Assembly: GCF_026151205.1 (NCBI RefSeq)
Contig: NC_087072.1
Span: 20,552,103 to 20,612,102 of the forward strand
DNA from: Bolinopsis microptera
Taxonomy: Eukaryota; Ctenophora; Tentaculata; Lobata; Bolinopsidae
DNA: 60,000 nt
Reading direction: 5' to 3'
The position numbers and the translations under genes are program-made. This document shows positions 34,290 through 45,093 of this stretch, in pieces (position 1 is the first letter of the stretch; each line of letters begins with the position of its first letter). The notes under the pieces were generated by a model. That model searched no databases. It was given only the letters and a program-made list of their open reading frames with translations, and was not told where the DNA came from.

Positions 34290-36083
34290 ATGTCCGGCCA
34301 TCTTAACAAGTCGACCTCTGCTGCTAACAAGACTCCTGCTGCTAAGAAGACTCCTGCTAGGAAGAACAGTATCACTAAACCTGCTGCCTCCGGGTCACCC
34401 TCCGACACGGAGGCACCCTCCCTCGGTATGTTGGGCTTTGGTGTGCCATCAATTTACACGTTTTGCGCTAAGACGTGTTTAAACGTTTTACCTACCCTCT
34501 CCAAAGAAGATATAGATTTTGAATACAACAGGCTCCGTTTAATTGACTCCGCATTTACTGGCAAAGCCACTAAGCCTGACACCAAACAAGCCGCCATCAA
34601 ACAATATCTAACACGTCAAATAGTCGTTGATATAGATCAATCCATGAATAGTCTAACTGCGGCAGCTAACTTACTTTCATGTACTGTTAATGGGGAGTGC
34701 GAGAAGGCGGTGAAACATCTAACAGAACGTGCTCTGACGGCGATCGAAGAAGTCTCTGATGAAACGAAGAAACAGACCACCCTCATCACACAGCAGACTG
34801 CAACTCTCATCTCTGAAGCCCCCTCGCAGAACCTCGACACTTCCAGAGAAGTTACAAGTATGCCTCATTCGCCGGTAAGACTTTTAGAGTGCGATCTTTC
34901 CGAGTTAACTTTTGATAAAGTTTCAAGTGAGCTAAACTTTGACATGCACCACCCTGGAGGCCGTATCACAACTTATTATGGCTCCGTCCCCTACACGTAC
35001 GGCAGAACCTCACATCCTGTCTCTGTTGGGCCACTTCCACCCACTCTGGAACATGCGTACGAGCAACTGCAAAAACTGGACGCTGACATAACCCCAGAGA
35101 ACTACACTTGCCTTTGCACTTTATACAAGGACGGATCGGTCGGCATACCGATGCATAATGACAGCGAACCTAGCATAATGGAGGATAGTCAAATTTATAC
35201 AGTGTCGATTGGAGCACCTAGAAACCTTAGGATATCAAGTACAGTAGGCCCCTTTGTCGAGCATAACATTCCACTTGAGCACGGTTCACTTTACGTCATG
35301 TCACGAGCAGATCAGGACAACTGGCGCCACGGCATTGACCGCGATATCTCGGTAAGGTTTCCACGCATTTCACTGACTTTCCGCAAACTGAAACAACAAG
35401 AGTCATGCACTGTGCCTGCACCTCCAGCTCTCCATCGGATACCACCTGTTGCCCCTCCAGCTCAGAACTCCTCCTCTCAGTCTCGTCACTCCAGGGTCCT
35501 ATTCATACATGACTCTATTCATCGTGAAACACCTGAATGGTTGTTCGATCAGATACCCGGCCACCGCTGTCAGAAGCGTTTGAACTACCAGCTCATAGAC
35601 TCTTTGGATCATGACCTCAAACATGCCAAAACTGTGATCATCTCATGTGGCATAAACGATCTTTCACGGTATGGAAAATCTGCCAAGAGTCTGGCTGATA
35701 ACTTTTGTCCCCGCCTTGTCGAAAGCTGTAAGAGCAACAAAAGCACACAGTTTGTTTTTTGTGCTTTGTCTTTAACGAGAATTGGTTGGTTGAACAGAGA
35801 AATTGATGATTTTAATCTATGTATGGTGAATCTCGCCAGGGTGATACCCAATCTGACATTTTACGATGCCCATGCCGTTATCAAGCGGGTTCATTCATAC
35901 TACGTATGGGACCGCAATGATAAGCATGGCATCCATTTACATCACGATGTCAGAAGGGCTGTTGCATATGAACTTGTCAACTGCGTTGGCAAGTTATGTG
36001 GATCAGAACTGCCACGCCACAGGAACTGTGCGTGGCTCTACCACCATGAGCCTAACAGTCCTTTCAGATATCACCGTGGTTGA
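34290..36083 (+). CDS. LINE ORF1: AlkB-like 2OG-Fe(II) dioxygenase fused to SGNH esterase
   Basis: 597 residues. Residues 1-45 form a basic Ala/Lys/Pro tail likely to bind nucleic acid, and about 60-190 are helical with no known domain. Residues about 215-370 are AlkB-like: iron ligands H289 and D291 (MHNDSE) and H347 (WRHGI), with R359 and R365 in RISLTFR for 2-oxoglutarate and substrate. All are present, so the fold could be active as an oxidative nucleic-acid demethylase. Residues about 400-575 are SGNH/GDSL-like: HDS with S409 as nucleophile, GIND with N456, and a GIHL block with H549. The esterase block I reads HDS rather than GDS. CR1-like LINEs are known to carry an esterase in ORF1; I know of no established AlkB-esterase ORF1. 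The intact ORF suggests recent mobility. Partner of the ORF2 that starts 740 bases downstream on the same strand. Confidence 0.85.
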   Translation: MSGHLNKSTSAANKTPAAKKTPARKNSITKPAASGSPSDTEAPSLGMLGFGVPSIYTFCAKTCLNVLPTLSKEDIDFEYNRLRLIDSAFTGKATKPDTKQAAIKQYLTRQIVVDIDQSMNSLTAAANLLSCTVNGECEKAVKHLTERALTAIEEVSDETKKQTTLITQQTATLISEAPSQNLDTSREVTSMPHSPVRLLECDLSELTFDKVSSELNFDMHHPGGRITTYYGSVPYTYGRTSHPVSVGPLPPTLEHAYEQLQKLDADITPENYTCLCTLYKDGSVGIPMHNDSEPSIMEDSQIYTVSIGAPRNLRISSTVGPFVEHNIPLEHGSLYVMSRADQDNWRHGIDRDISVRFPRISLTFRKLKQQESCTVPAPPALHRIPPVAPPAQNSSSQSRHSRVLFIHDSIHRETPEWLFDQIPGHRCQKRLNYQLIDSLDHDLKHAKTVIISCGINDLSRYGKSAKSLADNFCPRLVESCKSNKSTQFVFCALSLTRIGWLNREIDDFNLCMVNLARVIPNLTFYDAHAVIKRVHSYYVWDRNDKHGIHLHHDVRRAVAYELVNCVGKLCGSELPRHRNCAWLYHHEPNSPFRYHRG

Positions 36084-36776
36084 GCACTAATCCATAAATG
36101 AATTAATTATATAAAAATCAACCTTTTCTGTCAAGCCCTTAAATTAAGCATATCATCAAGTATTTTCATATCTTTTTCAGTACATCCTCACTCCTCATCC
36201 AAATTCATCATTTGATTGCTACCACGATCGATTTTTGAAGAAATGATCTGATTGGTCGAAAATGCTTATCTTCTTAAGCTTATCAGATGAACTGATGAAC
36301 ATTCTTTCACTATCAAGCATTTTTGTCTCTTATCATCCCACCATACATTTCCTAAAACATTTTCACATTACCAAACAAAACTGTGCACATTTTATTTAAT
36401 AATTATAGAAGCTTCTCTGGTAAATCAGCATCAAGCACGTTTCCTCAGTCAAAGTTCAGTGCAACAGTATTTTCGAAAACTTCACAAACAACTAAATAGC
36501 AAAAATCACCACACAAAACTACACAACGAAACAATTTCACACATACAAATCACAACGACTTAATATACACTTTAGGTAAAGTCATATTATCATACTGATA
36601 AGCCCGAAAATCGAGATAAGGGCACTATATTGTAACATTTGATTTAGCGAATATTTTTAACAAATAAGTAGATAAGACTCAGATCACGATTCTGTAGCAT
36701 ACAGGACCTCCGGTTCTCGTGAAAGAATCTGATTTGCACTAGTATAGATATATTTTACGTTATTTATAAATTTATA
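36084..36776 (+). other. Long spacer between LINE ORF1 and ORF2
   Basis: About 700 AT-rich bases without an ORF, ending in an acceptor-like motif. Two-ORF LINEs usually have a short gap or an overlap between their ORFs, so ORF2 expression by simple reinitiation looks unlikely. Confidence 0.5.
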
Positions 36777-36805
36777 CATTTTTTATTCTCTAATTCCTCC
36801 ACAAG
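36777..36805 (+). promoter_or_regulatory. Acceptor-like motif before LINE ORF2 (copy 2)
   Basis: Repeats the motif before ORF1: CATTTTT, TTCTCTAAT, TTCCTC and CACAAG, ending 18 bases before the ORF2 ATG at 36824. The AAG ending matches the acceptor used for spectraplakin exon 10, so AAG seems to be tolerated in this genome. Confidence 0.35.
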
Positions 36806-36823
36806 CATAAGAGTTAACTTAAA

Positions 36824-39800
36824 ATGGCAGCGAATGGAAATGTTACTGATACTTCTGGTCATAAAATCAAAATAAAATGTGGTAGCTGTAGCGGCTGGTG
36901 TTATTCTTCCAAAAACATCCGCAGCTGTTCATGGTGCCAAAACAACGTCCACGTCAAATGTTTTAAGGAAAATTTAGGTTGTACAAGCTGTTGTGAAAGT
37001 CTTATTCCTGGATTTTACGCGACTTACTATGAAATTTACGATGACTACAATAAGCTTAATTGCGCTATTTATAATCCATACGCTCAAAATAGTCGATGTA
37101 ATCTTATTGGAGACGCCATGACCAATGAAGAGCACCAGGATTCAACATGGAGTGACATTTCGGCTTTCCTAACTCACTGTCAGTATAAACAGCAACGTAA
37201 CGTAAAAAGGTCGACATCCTCTCAACTTAAAACATTTTCCATGAATATCAGATCCCTTTTCAAAAATATTGATCAACTACGAGAAGATATAGAAATATAT
37301 GATAAGTATGATGTATTGTGTTTTAACGAAACTAACTGCACACTAGAAAAATTGCCTAACGGAATAAACGACATCACATTAAATGGATTCCATGAACCGT
37401 ATATCCAAGATCCCATCCGCACATCGGGTAAAGGTGGGGGGCTTGCCATATACATACACAAACGTGTAGCTGACTCTGATAAAATTGATATTTTCAATCC
37501 CAACCCTGAACCCTCAAATACTAGCGGCGAATTTCAATTTATCAAGATCCACCAGTGTAAAGGATATAATAGAACAAAGATAATTGGAAATGTTTATCGC
37601 TCTCCCGCTAGAAAACCTGAAGCATTTCTTGAAATTTTTAAAAGTACGCTTCACAATCTGGGAAGACACTCTCGCAAACATATGACGTTACATGGAGATT
37701 TTAATCTAAATTTACTGAAGCACAGTAGCAACCAGGCATGTCAAAGCATTATAGATATTGCATCCTCTTACGGTTTCATCCAAATTGTATCACGTCCAAC
37801 TCGCATAACAGACCACAGTGCCACGCTTATTGATCATATCTACACGAACAATCTTGAAGATACAATAAGCTGCAACGTATTAACGACAGATCTGTCGGAT
37901 CACTTATCGATAGTTACAACAATTAATCTTGATAATACATCCACCAGCAGTTACCGCTCCGCATCTTATAATCAAAATCCAACACAAACCAACGTACGTA
38001 GTTTTAATGAGGCCAACAACCATAAATTTAGAGATTTAATAATGGAAGAAAATTGGTCTGTAATACTAATTACAAATACCCCTGATGCTAACCAGCAGTT
38101 TGATTGTTTAAATTCGGCTTACAACAGGATTTATAACGCTGCCTACCCGACAAAAAGACAGTCCGAGCGCAGACAAAATGAACGTGTTAATCCCAAACCA
38201 TGGATACTGCCCTGGCTTGAAGAAGCTATAGAACGTAAAAATCAGGCATATCATGATTTTGTTAAGGAACCAGTTGATAGGAACCAGCTAAAATATGACC
38301 GTTTGAAAAAGTTTTGCACCAAACACGTTGACAAAGCCAAAAACATACACTACAAAAAATTCTTTGAACAACACAAAGATAATTCTAAGAAGCAGTGGCA
38401 GATGATTAACGGACTTCTGAATAGGAAACCAGCCAAACCTACATCGATAAAACTGTCGGACGAAAACGGACAAGTCAGCACTCCGGCAGCAGTAGCAGAA
38501 AAATTTAATGATCACTTCTCAAACATCGCTCCAAAAATTAAATCTGAAATTAGTAGTAGGACCACTTTCGATCCTGGTGGGGCCCAGGGGACACTACGTA
38601 ACCCTTCTCCAAATAGTATCTACATAAAACCAGTCACAACTACCGAAGTTCAAGACGTTATTAACCTATTTAAGAATAAAGCTACTCTTGACACCAAAAT
38701 CCAACCACTCAAAATTGCCAACAGCTGTCATAATTTTACCACTGTATTGGCCCACGTTGTTAACAGCTCGTTCGAACAAGGGGTCTTTCCCCAAGCCTTG
38801 AAAACGGCAAAAGTAGTTCCTGTACATAAAGGTGGATCTAAAACTGACATCAAAAATTACAGACCGATATCTCTACTTGCCACTTTCTCAAAAGTCTACG
38901 AAAAGCTTATGCACAATCGAGTCATAAATTTCTTGGATACCTACAATATACTTTGTGAAAATCAATACGGCTTCCGCCCAGGTAGGTCTTGTGAACATGC
39001 ACTTCTTAATGCTAAAGACAGAATCCTCAATTCAATGTCTAAAAAGCAAGTTACTTTGCTCCTCTTGATTGACTTTAGCAAAGCCTTTGACCTTGTGGAT
39101 CACTCCATACTCCTGAATAAGCTCGAGCACTATGGCATAAGAGGTCTAGCTTTAAACTGGTTTAAATCATATCTTATGAACAGAAACCAGTTTGTATCAA
39201 TTGGATCCTCTGAATCCTCAGCCAATCCAATTATTTACGGTGTACCCCAAGGTTCAATTTTGGGACCTCTCCTTTTTATAATCTACATAAACGATCTTCC
39301 TCAAATATCAGAAATAGCTAATTTCATCATGTACGCAGATGATGCAAACATTTTCCTAACAGGAGAAAACATAAACGAGGTTTATGATAAGCTCAAAATT
39401 CTTAGCGATGTCTTAGTTAAATGGGTAGATAACAACGGATTAGCTCTAAATCTTAAAAAAACGAATTATATGATCTTTTCTCGACAAAGAAACCTCATTT
39501 ATCGCGATGTAGTAATTTCTGGTGTCACAATCGAAAGAAAAACAGAAGCCCGTTTCTTAGGTGTTATAATAGATAACAAACTGAACTGGTCGCAACATAT
39601 TTCTGCCATGAAAATGAAAATGGCCAGATACATTGGAGTCATGTACAAACTTAAAAAATATTTGCCTCTGGAAGCACGTTTACAAATATATCACAGCTTT
39701 GTGCAGTCTCACCTTAATTACTGCTCCCTCGTCTGGGGTTTTGCTGCCAAATCCCATATAGAAACACTATTTGTTAAACAGAAAATGGGTCTTAGAGCAA

Positions 39801-40312
39801 TACTACCAGGTTTTGTTAATTACTGGTACAAAGATGGTACACCACCAGCAAGTACCAAGTCTGGTTTCTATGTACACAAAATATTGACAGTTCAAAGTAT
39901 CATCGTGAAGAACGCATTAGTTTTTATACATAAGCTAAAAAACTTCCCAAGTCTAGTGCCTCCCTCTATAAAGAAAACAATACCTAACAGTGCACCAATA
40001 TTTAACGTCGCCGATCCGGATTCGAGTCGTACAACTTTATGGTCAGATGAATACGGTAAACACCCTTACAATAATTCAGTATTCTACAAAGGTCCACTAT
40101 TAGCAATAAACAGATATATTGTCGCAGCAACTTCCTTGCCAAGTCTATTCAACCTTAACATCTACAAAAGGTGCATAAAAAACATGCTCATTGATCAACA
40201 AAACGAGGGCATTGCAGACGAATGGCCTAACTTTATGTTATACAATATAACGGGACTAAGGAAATCAGAGCGCAACATCAACCGTAATGCTAATAGTAAC
40301 TCTGTCCCATAA
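36824..40312 (+). CDS. LINE ORF2: Cys/His finger, AP endonuclease and reverse transcriptase, intact
   Basis: 1,162 residues, uninterrupted. Residues 19-57 form a PHD/RING-like finger (CGSCSGWC, CSWC, H43, C46, CTSC). Residues about 137-366 are an APE-type endonuclease with N141, E169, Y258, HGDFN (D292, N294) and SDH (D359, H360). The reverse transcriptase spans about 655-950: NYRPIS, GFRPGRS, catalytic D750 in DFSKAFD, GVPQGS and YADD with D839 and D840. There is no RNase H. The enzyme nicks target DNA and copies its own RNA onto the 3' end. Endonuclease plus RT, a PHD-like finger and an esterase ORF1 place it near the CR1/L2 group of non-LTR retrotransposons. Every catalytic residue I checked is present, so the copy could be active. 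The start ATG is the first in the frame, just after the acceptor-like motif. Confidence 0.95.
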   Translation: MAANGNVTDTSGHKIKIKCGSCSGWCYSSKNIRSCSWCQNNVHVKCFKENLGCTSCCESLIPGFYATYYEIYDDYNKLNCAIYNPYAQNSRCNLIGDAMTNEEHQDSTWSDISAFLTHCQYKQQRNVKRSTSSQLKTFSMNIRSLFKNIDQLREDIEIYDKYDVLCFNETNCTLEKLPNGINDITLNGFHEPYIQDPIRTSGKGGGLAIYIHKRVADSDKIDIFNPNPEPSNTSGEFQFIKIHQCKGYNRTKIIGNVYRSPARKPEAFLEIFKSTLHNLGRHSRKHMTLHGDFNLNLLKHSSNQACQSIIDIASSYGFIQIVSRPTRITDHSATLIDHIYTNNLEDTISCNVLTTDLSDHLSIVTTINLDNTSTSSYRSASYNQNPTQTNVRSFNEANNHKFRDLIMEENWSVILITNTPDANQQFDCLNSAYNRIYNAAYPTKRQSERRQNERVNPKPWILPWLEEAIERKNQAYHDFVKEPVDRNQLKYDRLKKFCTKHVDKAKNIHYKKFFEQHKDNSKKQWQMINGLLNRKPAKPTSIKLSDENGQVSTPAAVAEKFNDHFSNIAPKIKSEISSRTTFDPGGAQGTLRNPSPNSIYIKPVTTTEVQDVINLFKNKATLDTKIQPLKIANSCHNFTTVLAHVVNSSFEQGVFPQALKTAKVVPVHKGGSKTDIKNYRPISLLATFSKVYEKLMHNRVINFLDTYNILCENQYGFRPGRSCEHALLNAKDRILNSMSKKQVTLLLLIDFSKAFDLVDHSILLNKLEHYGIRGLALNWFKSYLMNRNQFVSIGSSESSANPIIYGVPQGSILGPLLFIIYINDLPQISEIANFIMYADDANIFLTGENINEVYDKLKILSDVLVKWVDNNGLALNLKKTNYMIFSRQRNLIYRDVVISGVTIERKTEARFLGVIIDNKLNWSQHISAMKMKMARYIGVMYKLKKYLPLEARLQIYHSFVQSHLNYCSLVWGFAAKSHIETLFVKQKMGLRAILPGFVNYWYKDGTPPASTKSGFYVHKILTVQSIIVKNALVFIHKLKNFPSLVPPSIKKTIPNSAPIFNVADPDSSRTTLWSDEYGKHPYNNSVFYKGPLLAINRYIVAATSLPSLFNLNIYKRCIKNMLIDQQNEGIADEWPNFMLYNITGLRKSERNINRNANSNSVP

Positions 40313-40696
40313 GCAAGCCATCACAGAATCAATTTCACTGCATACCATCTCAGTTACACTGCCATCAATTCGCCAGCAAAAACGGCATGACGCTATGCGA
40401 CTGATAACAGTCGTTAAATTTTTAAAATTTTGGAATAGCTAGCTAGCAGTAGCTATGCGCCTGTTTCCACTCTAACAACTCTAAAAGCATATTAATATGA
40501 TAATTTCAACTAAAGGCAACTTTATATGTGCTCAGCTATGTTTTGTTTCGACAAGCTCTATTATATACATTTTAATCGTTTTAATGAGATCTAATCTTGT
40601 ATGAGTTTTGAGTTTGAATTGATAACACTTATTATATATATTATTTTTTGAGTAAACATTGGCTGGTACTTCGGGCCGGTCCCCAACAAAAAAAAA
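40313..40696 (+). mobile_element. LINE 3' UTR ending in a short A-run
   Basis: Non-coding AT-rich tail after ORF2, ending in A9 at 40688-40696. Sequence after this point looks unrelated. GACTGACAAT immediately following also occurs at 31999-32008 and may be the target duplication. Confidence 0.6.
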
Positions 40697-43270
40697 GACT
40701 GACAATTTCCAGTCGGCGCCAACCTTCCTCTCGCTCTACCAAACGACGAAGCTTTAATAAAGTCCTCGGGTTATATGACTAAAACGATAGGTAACTCTTG
40801 TCATGTGAGACATTAGAGTCAAGAGTGATCATTAAGTGATCAGCCACATATCCTGACCCGCATCCAATAATGCTTCTCGCAATCAAATAATGCTTCTCAT
40901 TCGTTAGATCGGCAAGATGCACCACTGCAGGCCGCGCCGAGCTGCGAAGGATTGATATCGTCAATCAGCCACATATAATGCCCTGCCTCATGGCTGGCTA
41001 CGCAAGTCATTTCTCTTATCTACCCAGGTGATACCTTTAAGTTACCGTTCGCACCACTCACAGACTTCAAAGATATAGATCAAAAAAATAACGACCGGTT
41101 AGTGGTTAGTCTGACAGAGGAGTATGAATGGAATTGTTGACAGCTGTAATTTCACGGTTGATCGTTACAATTACGGTTGACGTGGATTCGTAATATGCAC
41201 CATAATATGCACCACTATGTTGTTTATTACGCAACCATCAACCCTACTGTCTTATCGTAGAACAGGTGCTGGTTAAGTTAAAGTGGGGACAGTTACAAAA
41301 CAGTCAATACCAGAACCCACCGGGTCTCCTGTCTTCTTGATGGATTCCCGGAGGACTGACCTTCATAAAGGAAAGTGACAAGAAAGTTAACGACAACTAG
41401 TCATTAGTTTGAGTGCAGCTGGGAGCACAATGAAGATTGAAGGGTTACAAATAGGAATGTCAGCTTTAAACATTTAAATGGTGTTACTTAAACATGTTAA
41501 AGTTGGACAGATCATAAAGCTATAGAATCACAAAGTGTAGGTAAATAGATAAATAATAGATATATGACGGTGGGACTGGTATCATTGTATTGCCCGAGCT
41601 GGAACAGATATGTGGTACTGGTAGAACAGCTCAAACATCATCTACAGAACTTTCAGGTAATGAAATATATTCGAGAATGTTCGTCCTCCTATTGTAAGAA
41701 ATCTAATGACATCGCTCATTTATTAGTTTGTCCTTAATTCTATAGAGTTTGTCGACAACATTGCCTTGAGGTACATTTGCTAACCAACCATTGCTTACCA
41801 ATCATTGTGGGTGCAGGCGAGTTAATTGAATTCTTCGTCAGCATTCCGAACAAAAGCGATCAATACAATTAAATTCTACAAATAGTGATCATCTCAATAG
41901 TCTTTTGTCCGGGATTTGTCAGCTGACCCAGCCATGGCTCTTTATCTTGAGCAGGTCAGACATATTTAAATATTACGGAGTATATCAGTGGATAGTAAGA
42001 TCACAGGCGCAGGATAGGCACAACTCAAAAATCATTTCTTGATGGACGATGAATTGGAATCTCGGCACACTTTAGGTACAATTTTAGACGACAAACGATT
42101 CATAAGACAAGTTAAAAGGTACAAAAAGCACTTATAGCAGATAGATCATGAACTGTATAATGTTATTTGTGGATTATTTTAATAACAATCGAACTCTGAT
42201 ACAAAACAAAACTTGCTTACCTGTCGGAACTAAAATGACAATTCAGAGGAATCAAACTACGGGAGATAAAGTGCGTAAATTTGTGTCACTTCAGAGGGTG
42301 TGGTTGGAATCGCTCCTATTAAAGTATTGAGGCGCTCATTTTGGAATGTTGAATGAATCAAGATAAGTTTAATCAAAACTCATTCTATCACCGTTCCGAA
42401 CAGTATACATCACTACGACAACCTGTTGGCACTGATCAGGTATCACCATAGATCTCTAGGTTTAGTAACCAACCATCCTAGTACTAGCCTAAACCTCACT
42501 CGATGGTCCTGTTAAGCGTACCATGAACGATAAAATGCGAGTATGAATAATATTGAAATTTCCCTTTGAAAGTTTGAAGAGCTTCACTCTCTGATTTTGA
42601 ACATCCAAGCTTTTAAAATGTTAGTGATCAATCGAATTTTAGCACATTATGATGAATCAGTGCCGTTATTGTTAACTTTATTGAAGGGTTAGCTGTAAAC
42701 ACTTTTGAGGAATCTTAAGCAATTTAGTTGAATACTAAAATTTGCTTTATGCTGATTTCGAACAAAAACTTAATGTAACGGAAAAATTCAGAGAATGGAA
42801 TTTGACCACTTGTCCCATTCATTTGACATAAAGTTAATGTAACACTTTGATAATTAAACGACGAATTTGAAAAATCGTGAACTTGCTACCGAATAAGGTT
42901 GAAATTTTAACTATGAATTGTATTAAAGATGATCTGATACAGATAAATCTAAAAGTGCGACGAAAGGACGAATTAAACGAAAATTCGTAACAGTATGAAT
43001 CAGTACATGTTATTGGTATCTACAGTAGACTGCTACAAAATGAAAACCTACACCCATGAAATCATAAGAAAGGAAATATTTATATGTAGTCCAAGTCAAG
43101 AACACTAACAATAAATAGCAACTGCACAATTCTGTATCTAAATTCAAGTTCTAGCCGTATTCTAGGTGAAAACCTTACTAAATTCTTAGCTGAAACTTTT
43201 AATTTTCTGTTAGTTCTACTCCGATCTACCCAAAATATTTCCCTCCCAAATATCCCTGTCCAGTGTCAAA
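40697..43270. other. Intergenic, no gene recognised
   Basis: AT-rich. The segment 40855-40980 (AATAATGCTTCTCGC, GGCCGCGCCG, GTCAATCA) shares pieces in order with 15725-15830 in spectraplakin intron 28, so it is a dispersed repeat family. A 60-codon ORF at 42148 is not credible. Confidence 0.45.
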
Positions 43271-43332
43271 CTGCAGCCAGTATAGCGTAACGTTGCATGT
43301 TGGTGCAATCTATAATACCAATAGGCTTTAAC

Positions 43333-43706
43333 GTCTTTGTATACCACAGCCAAGAAAAGCTGCAGTTTCTAAATTTCATGCTTTTAATACTCGGTTTAAA
43401 TCTTTTTCAATTTCAAAATATTCAAATATATTTTGCATTAAACTAAATCAAAGTATGACAGCTTTTACTTCATTGACATTACACCACAGTCGCGAAAAGC
43501 TGCAGTCTCTTAATTTCAGCTGAAATTAAGAGACTGCAGCTTTTCGCGACTGTGGTGTAATGTCAATGAAGTAAAAGCTGTCATACTTTGATTTAGTTTA
43601 ATGCAAAATATATTTGAATATTTTGAAATTGAAAAAGATTTAAACCGAGTATTAAAAGCATGAAATTTAGAAACTGCAGCTTTTCTTGGCTGTGGTATAC
43701 AAAGAC
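43333..43706. repeat. Perfect 374-bp palindrome without spacer
   Basis: Two 187-bp arms are exact reverse complements meeting at CAG|CTG between 43519 and 43520; I compared them base by base and found no mismatch. Each arm also contains two related 35-bp segments with CACAG..G/AAAAGCTGCAG. Just outside, symmetry resumes after an 8-bp insertion on the right. A GCGTAACGTTGC motif occurs on both sides (about 43285 and 43785). It may be a fold-back element, a head-to-head double insertion or an assembly artefact. Confidence 0.95.
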
Positions 43707-44323
43707 TCAAAGACGTTTTTTTTGTAGGTTTTGTAGGTTTTTTGTAGTTCCCGTTAATCTCAACCTTATCATGCTTACATCAGTGGCGTAACGTTGCTTG
43801 TCGGCTTTTAGCGCACAGCTTTTCGAGACGACCAAAGAGAAATGATTTTACTTTGAGTAATGATACAGTACTTTGAGTACCTACTAATACAGGGAAACCT
43901 CTATACGCCAGGCCTCTCTGGGGAAAAACAAGCTGACGAATTTACCTTTCTTAATTCTTGTTTCTCATAATTCAACCTGATCACCATAATTATATAACGG
44001 TACTGAGTCAGGGGTCTTAACAAAATGAAACTTCCTTGGATTAACAGAGACTGAGTATGAAAGTTGGAAGCAGGATTTAGGGTATCACGACTGAGAAGCC
44101 TATTTAAAGTGCAATTAGTCGCCAGGGAATGGGAATGACCTGATCTTGCGGTTCCACACACTTATAAAGAATTTATCAGTGATCACGCGTGTTTACTGGA
44201 GACCAACAGAAGGTTGCGATTTGTTTCCTGATTGAATTTAAGGAATTTAAGGATTTTAAGGAGTTAAAATAATGCGAAAGCTTGTCTCATTTGTACTCTG
44301 AACAGTTTAGTTTTTAGTTGTAC

Positions 44324-45093
44324 TACAGGGTGGGCCAAAAGTCAGTGTGCAAACGTTGGGTCTTATACCTCCGCTGAGTTTTATATTTGAGAGCTGTTGC
44401 TTTGCAGATGGCATACTGTACTTACTGGTTCGAGGATTCCGTCGTCAAAATTTGAAAATTCGAATATTTTAGACCACGCCCATTCAATATTAAAACACCT
44501 ATATTGTTTTCTCTGAAAATCCTGAACGCCTAATTTATTTAGAGACGGTAGATTATCAAATGTTGCATATGATCTGAAAAAATGAGGCAAAACGGATTAG
44601 AAATGACGAAGTTAACAAGCATTTTGTGTATCTCGTTAACAAATTGACTGGGTGATTATGTGACACCGTGACACGACACCTTAATTGGGCACCCTTAACA
44701 ATTCCCATAATGTTTAACGGGGTAGTTAACGGGGTCACCTTATCACGTGATTAGGTAAACCAATCACCTGATCACACGTAATGAACAAGCTTGTTATGCT
44801 TCATATCTCGGTCATCTGAGAAGCTAGAACTCTCATTCTTTCAGGGCAAACGTAATTCGAATGGCCAAACACAATTCAATAACATTTAGCTTGATCCGGT
44901 TATCCAAACTATCAAAAAAATGTGAAAATGAACCTCCATTTGAAAAAAATGAACGCGAATATTTTTCGAGTTGACAAATTCCTCGAACCAGTGGTGGTAC
45001 TAAGTCATACCAGAAGGAAGTATTTCAATTGGGCACTCAGTGACTGAGCTATTAAGGCCAACGTTTGCACACTGACTTTTGGCCCACCCTGTA
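44324..45093. mobile_element. 770-bp DNA transposon derivative with perfect 36-bp TIRs
   Basis: 44324-44359 begins TACAGGGTGGGCCAAAAGTC and is the exact reverse complement of 45058-45093, which ends GGCCCACCCTGTA. The outermost TA can serve as the Tc1/mariner-type target duplication. No transposase frame is present, so it is non-autonomous. Identical ends suggest a recent insertion. Confidence 0.9.
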
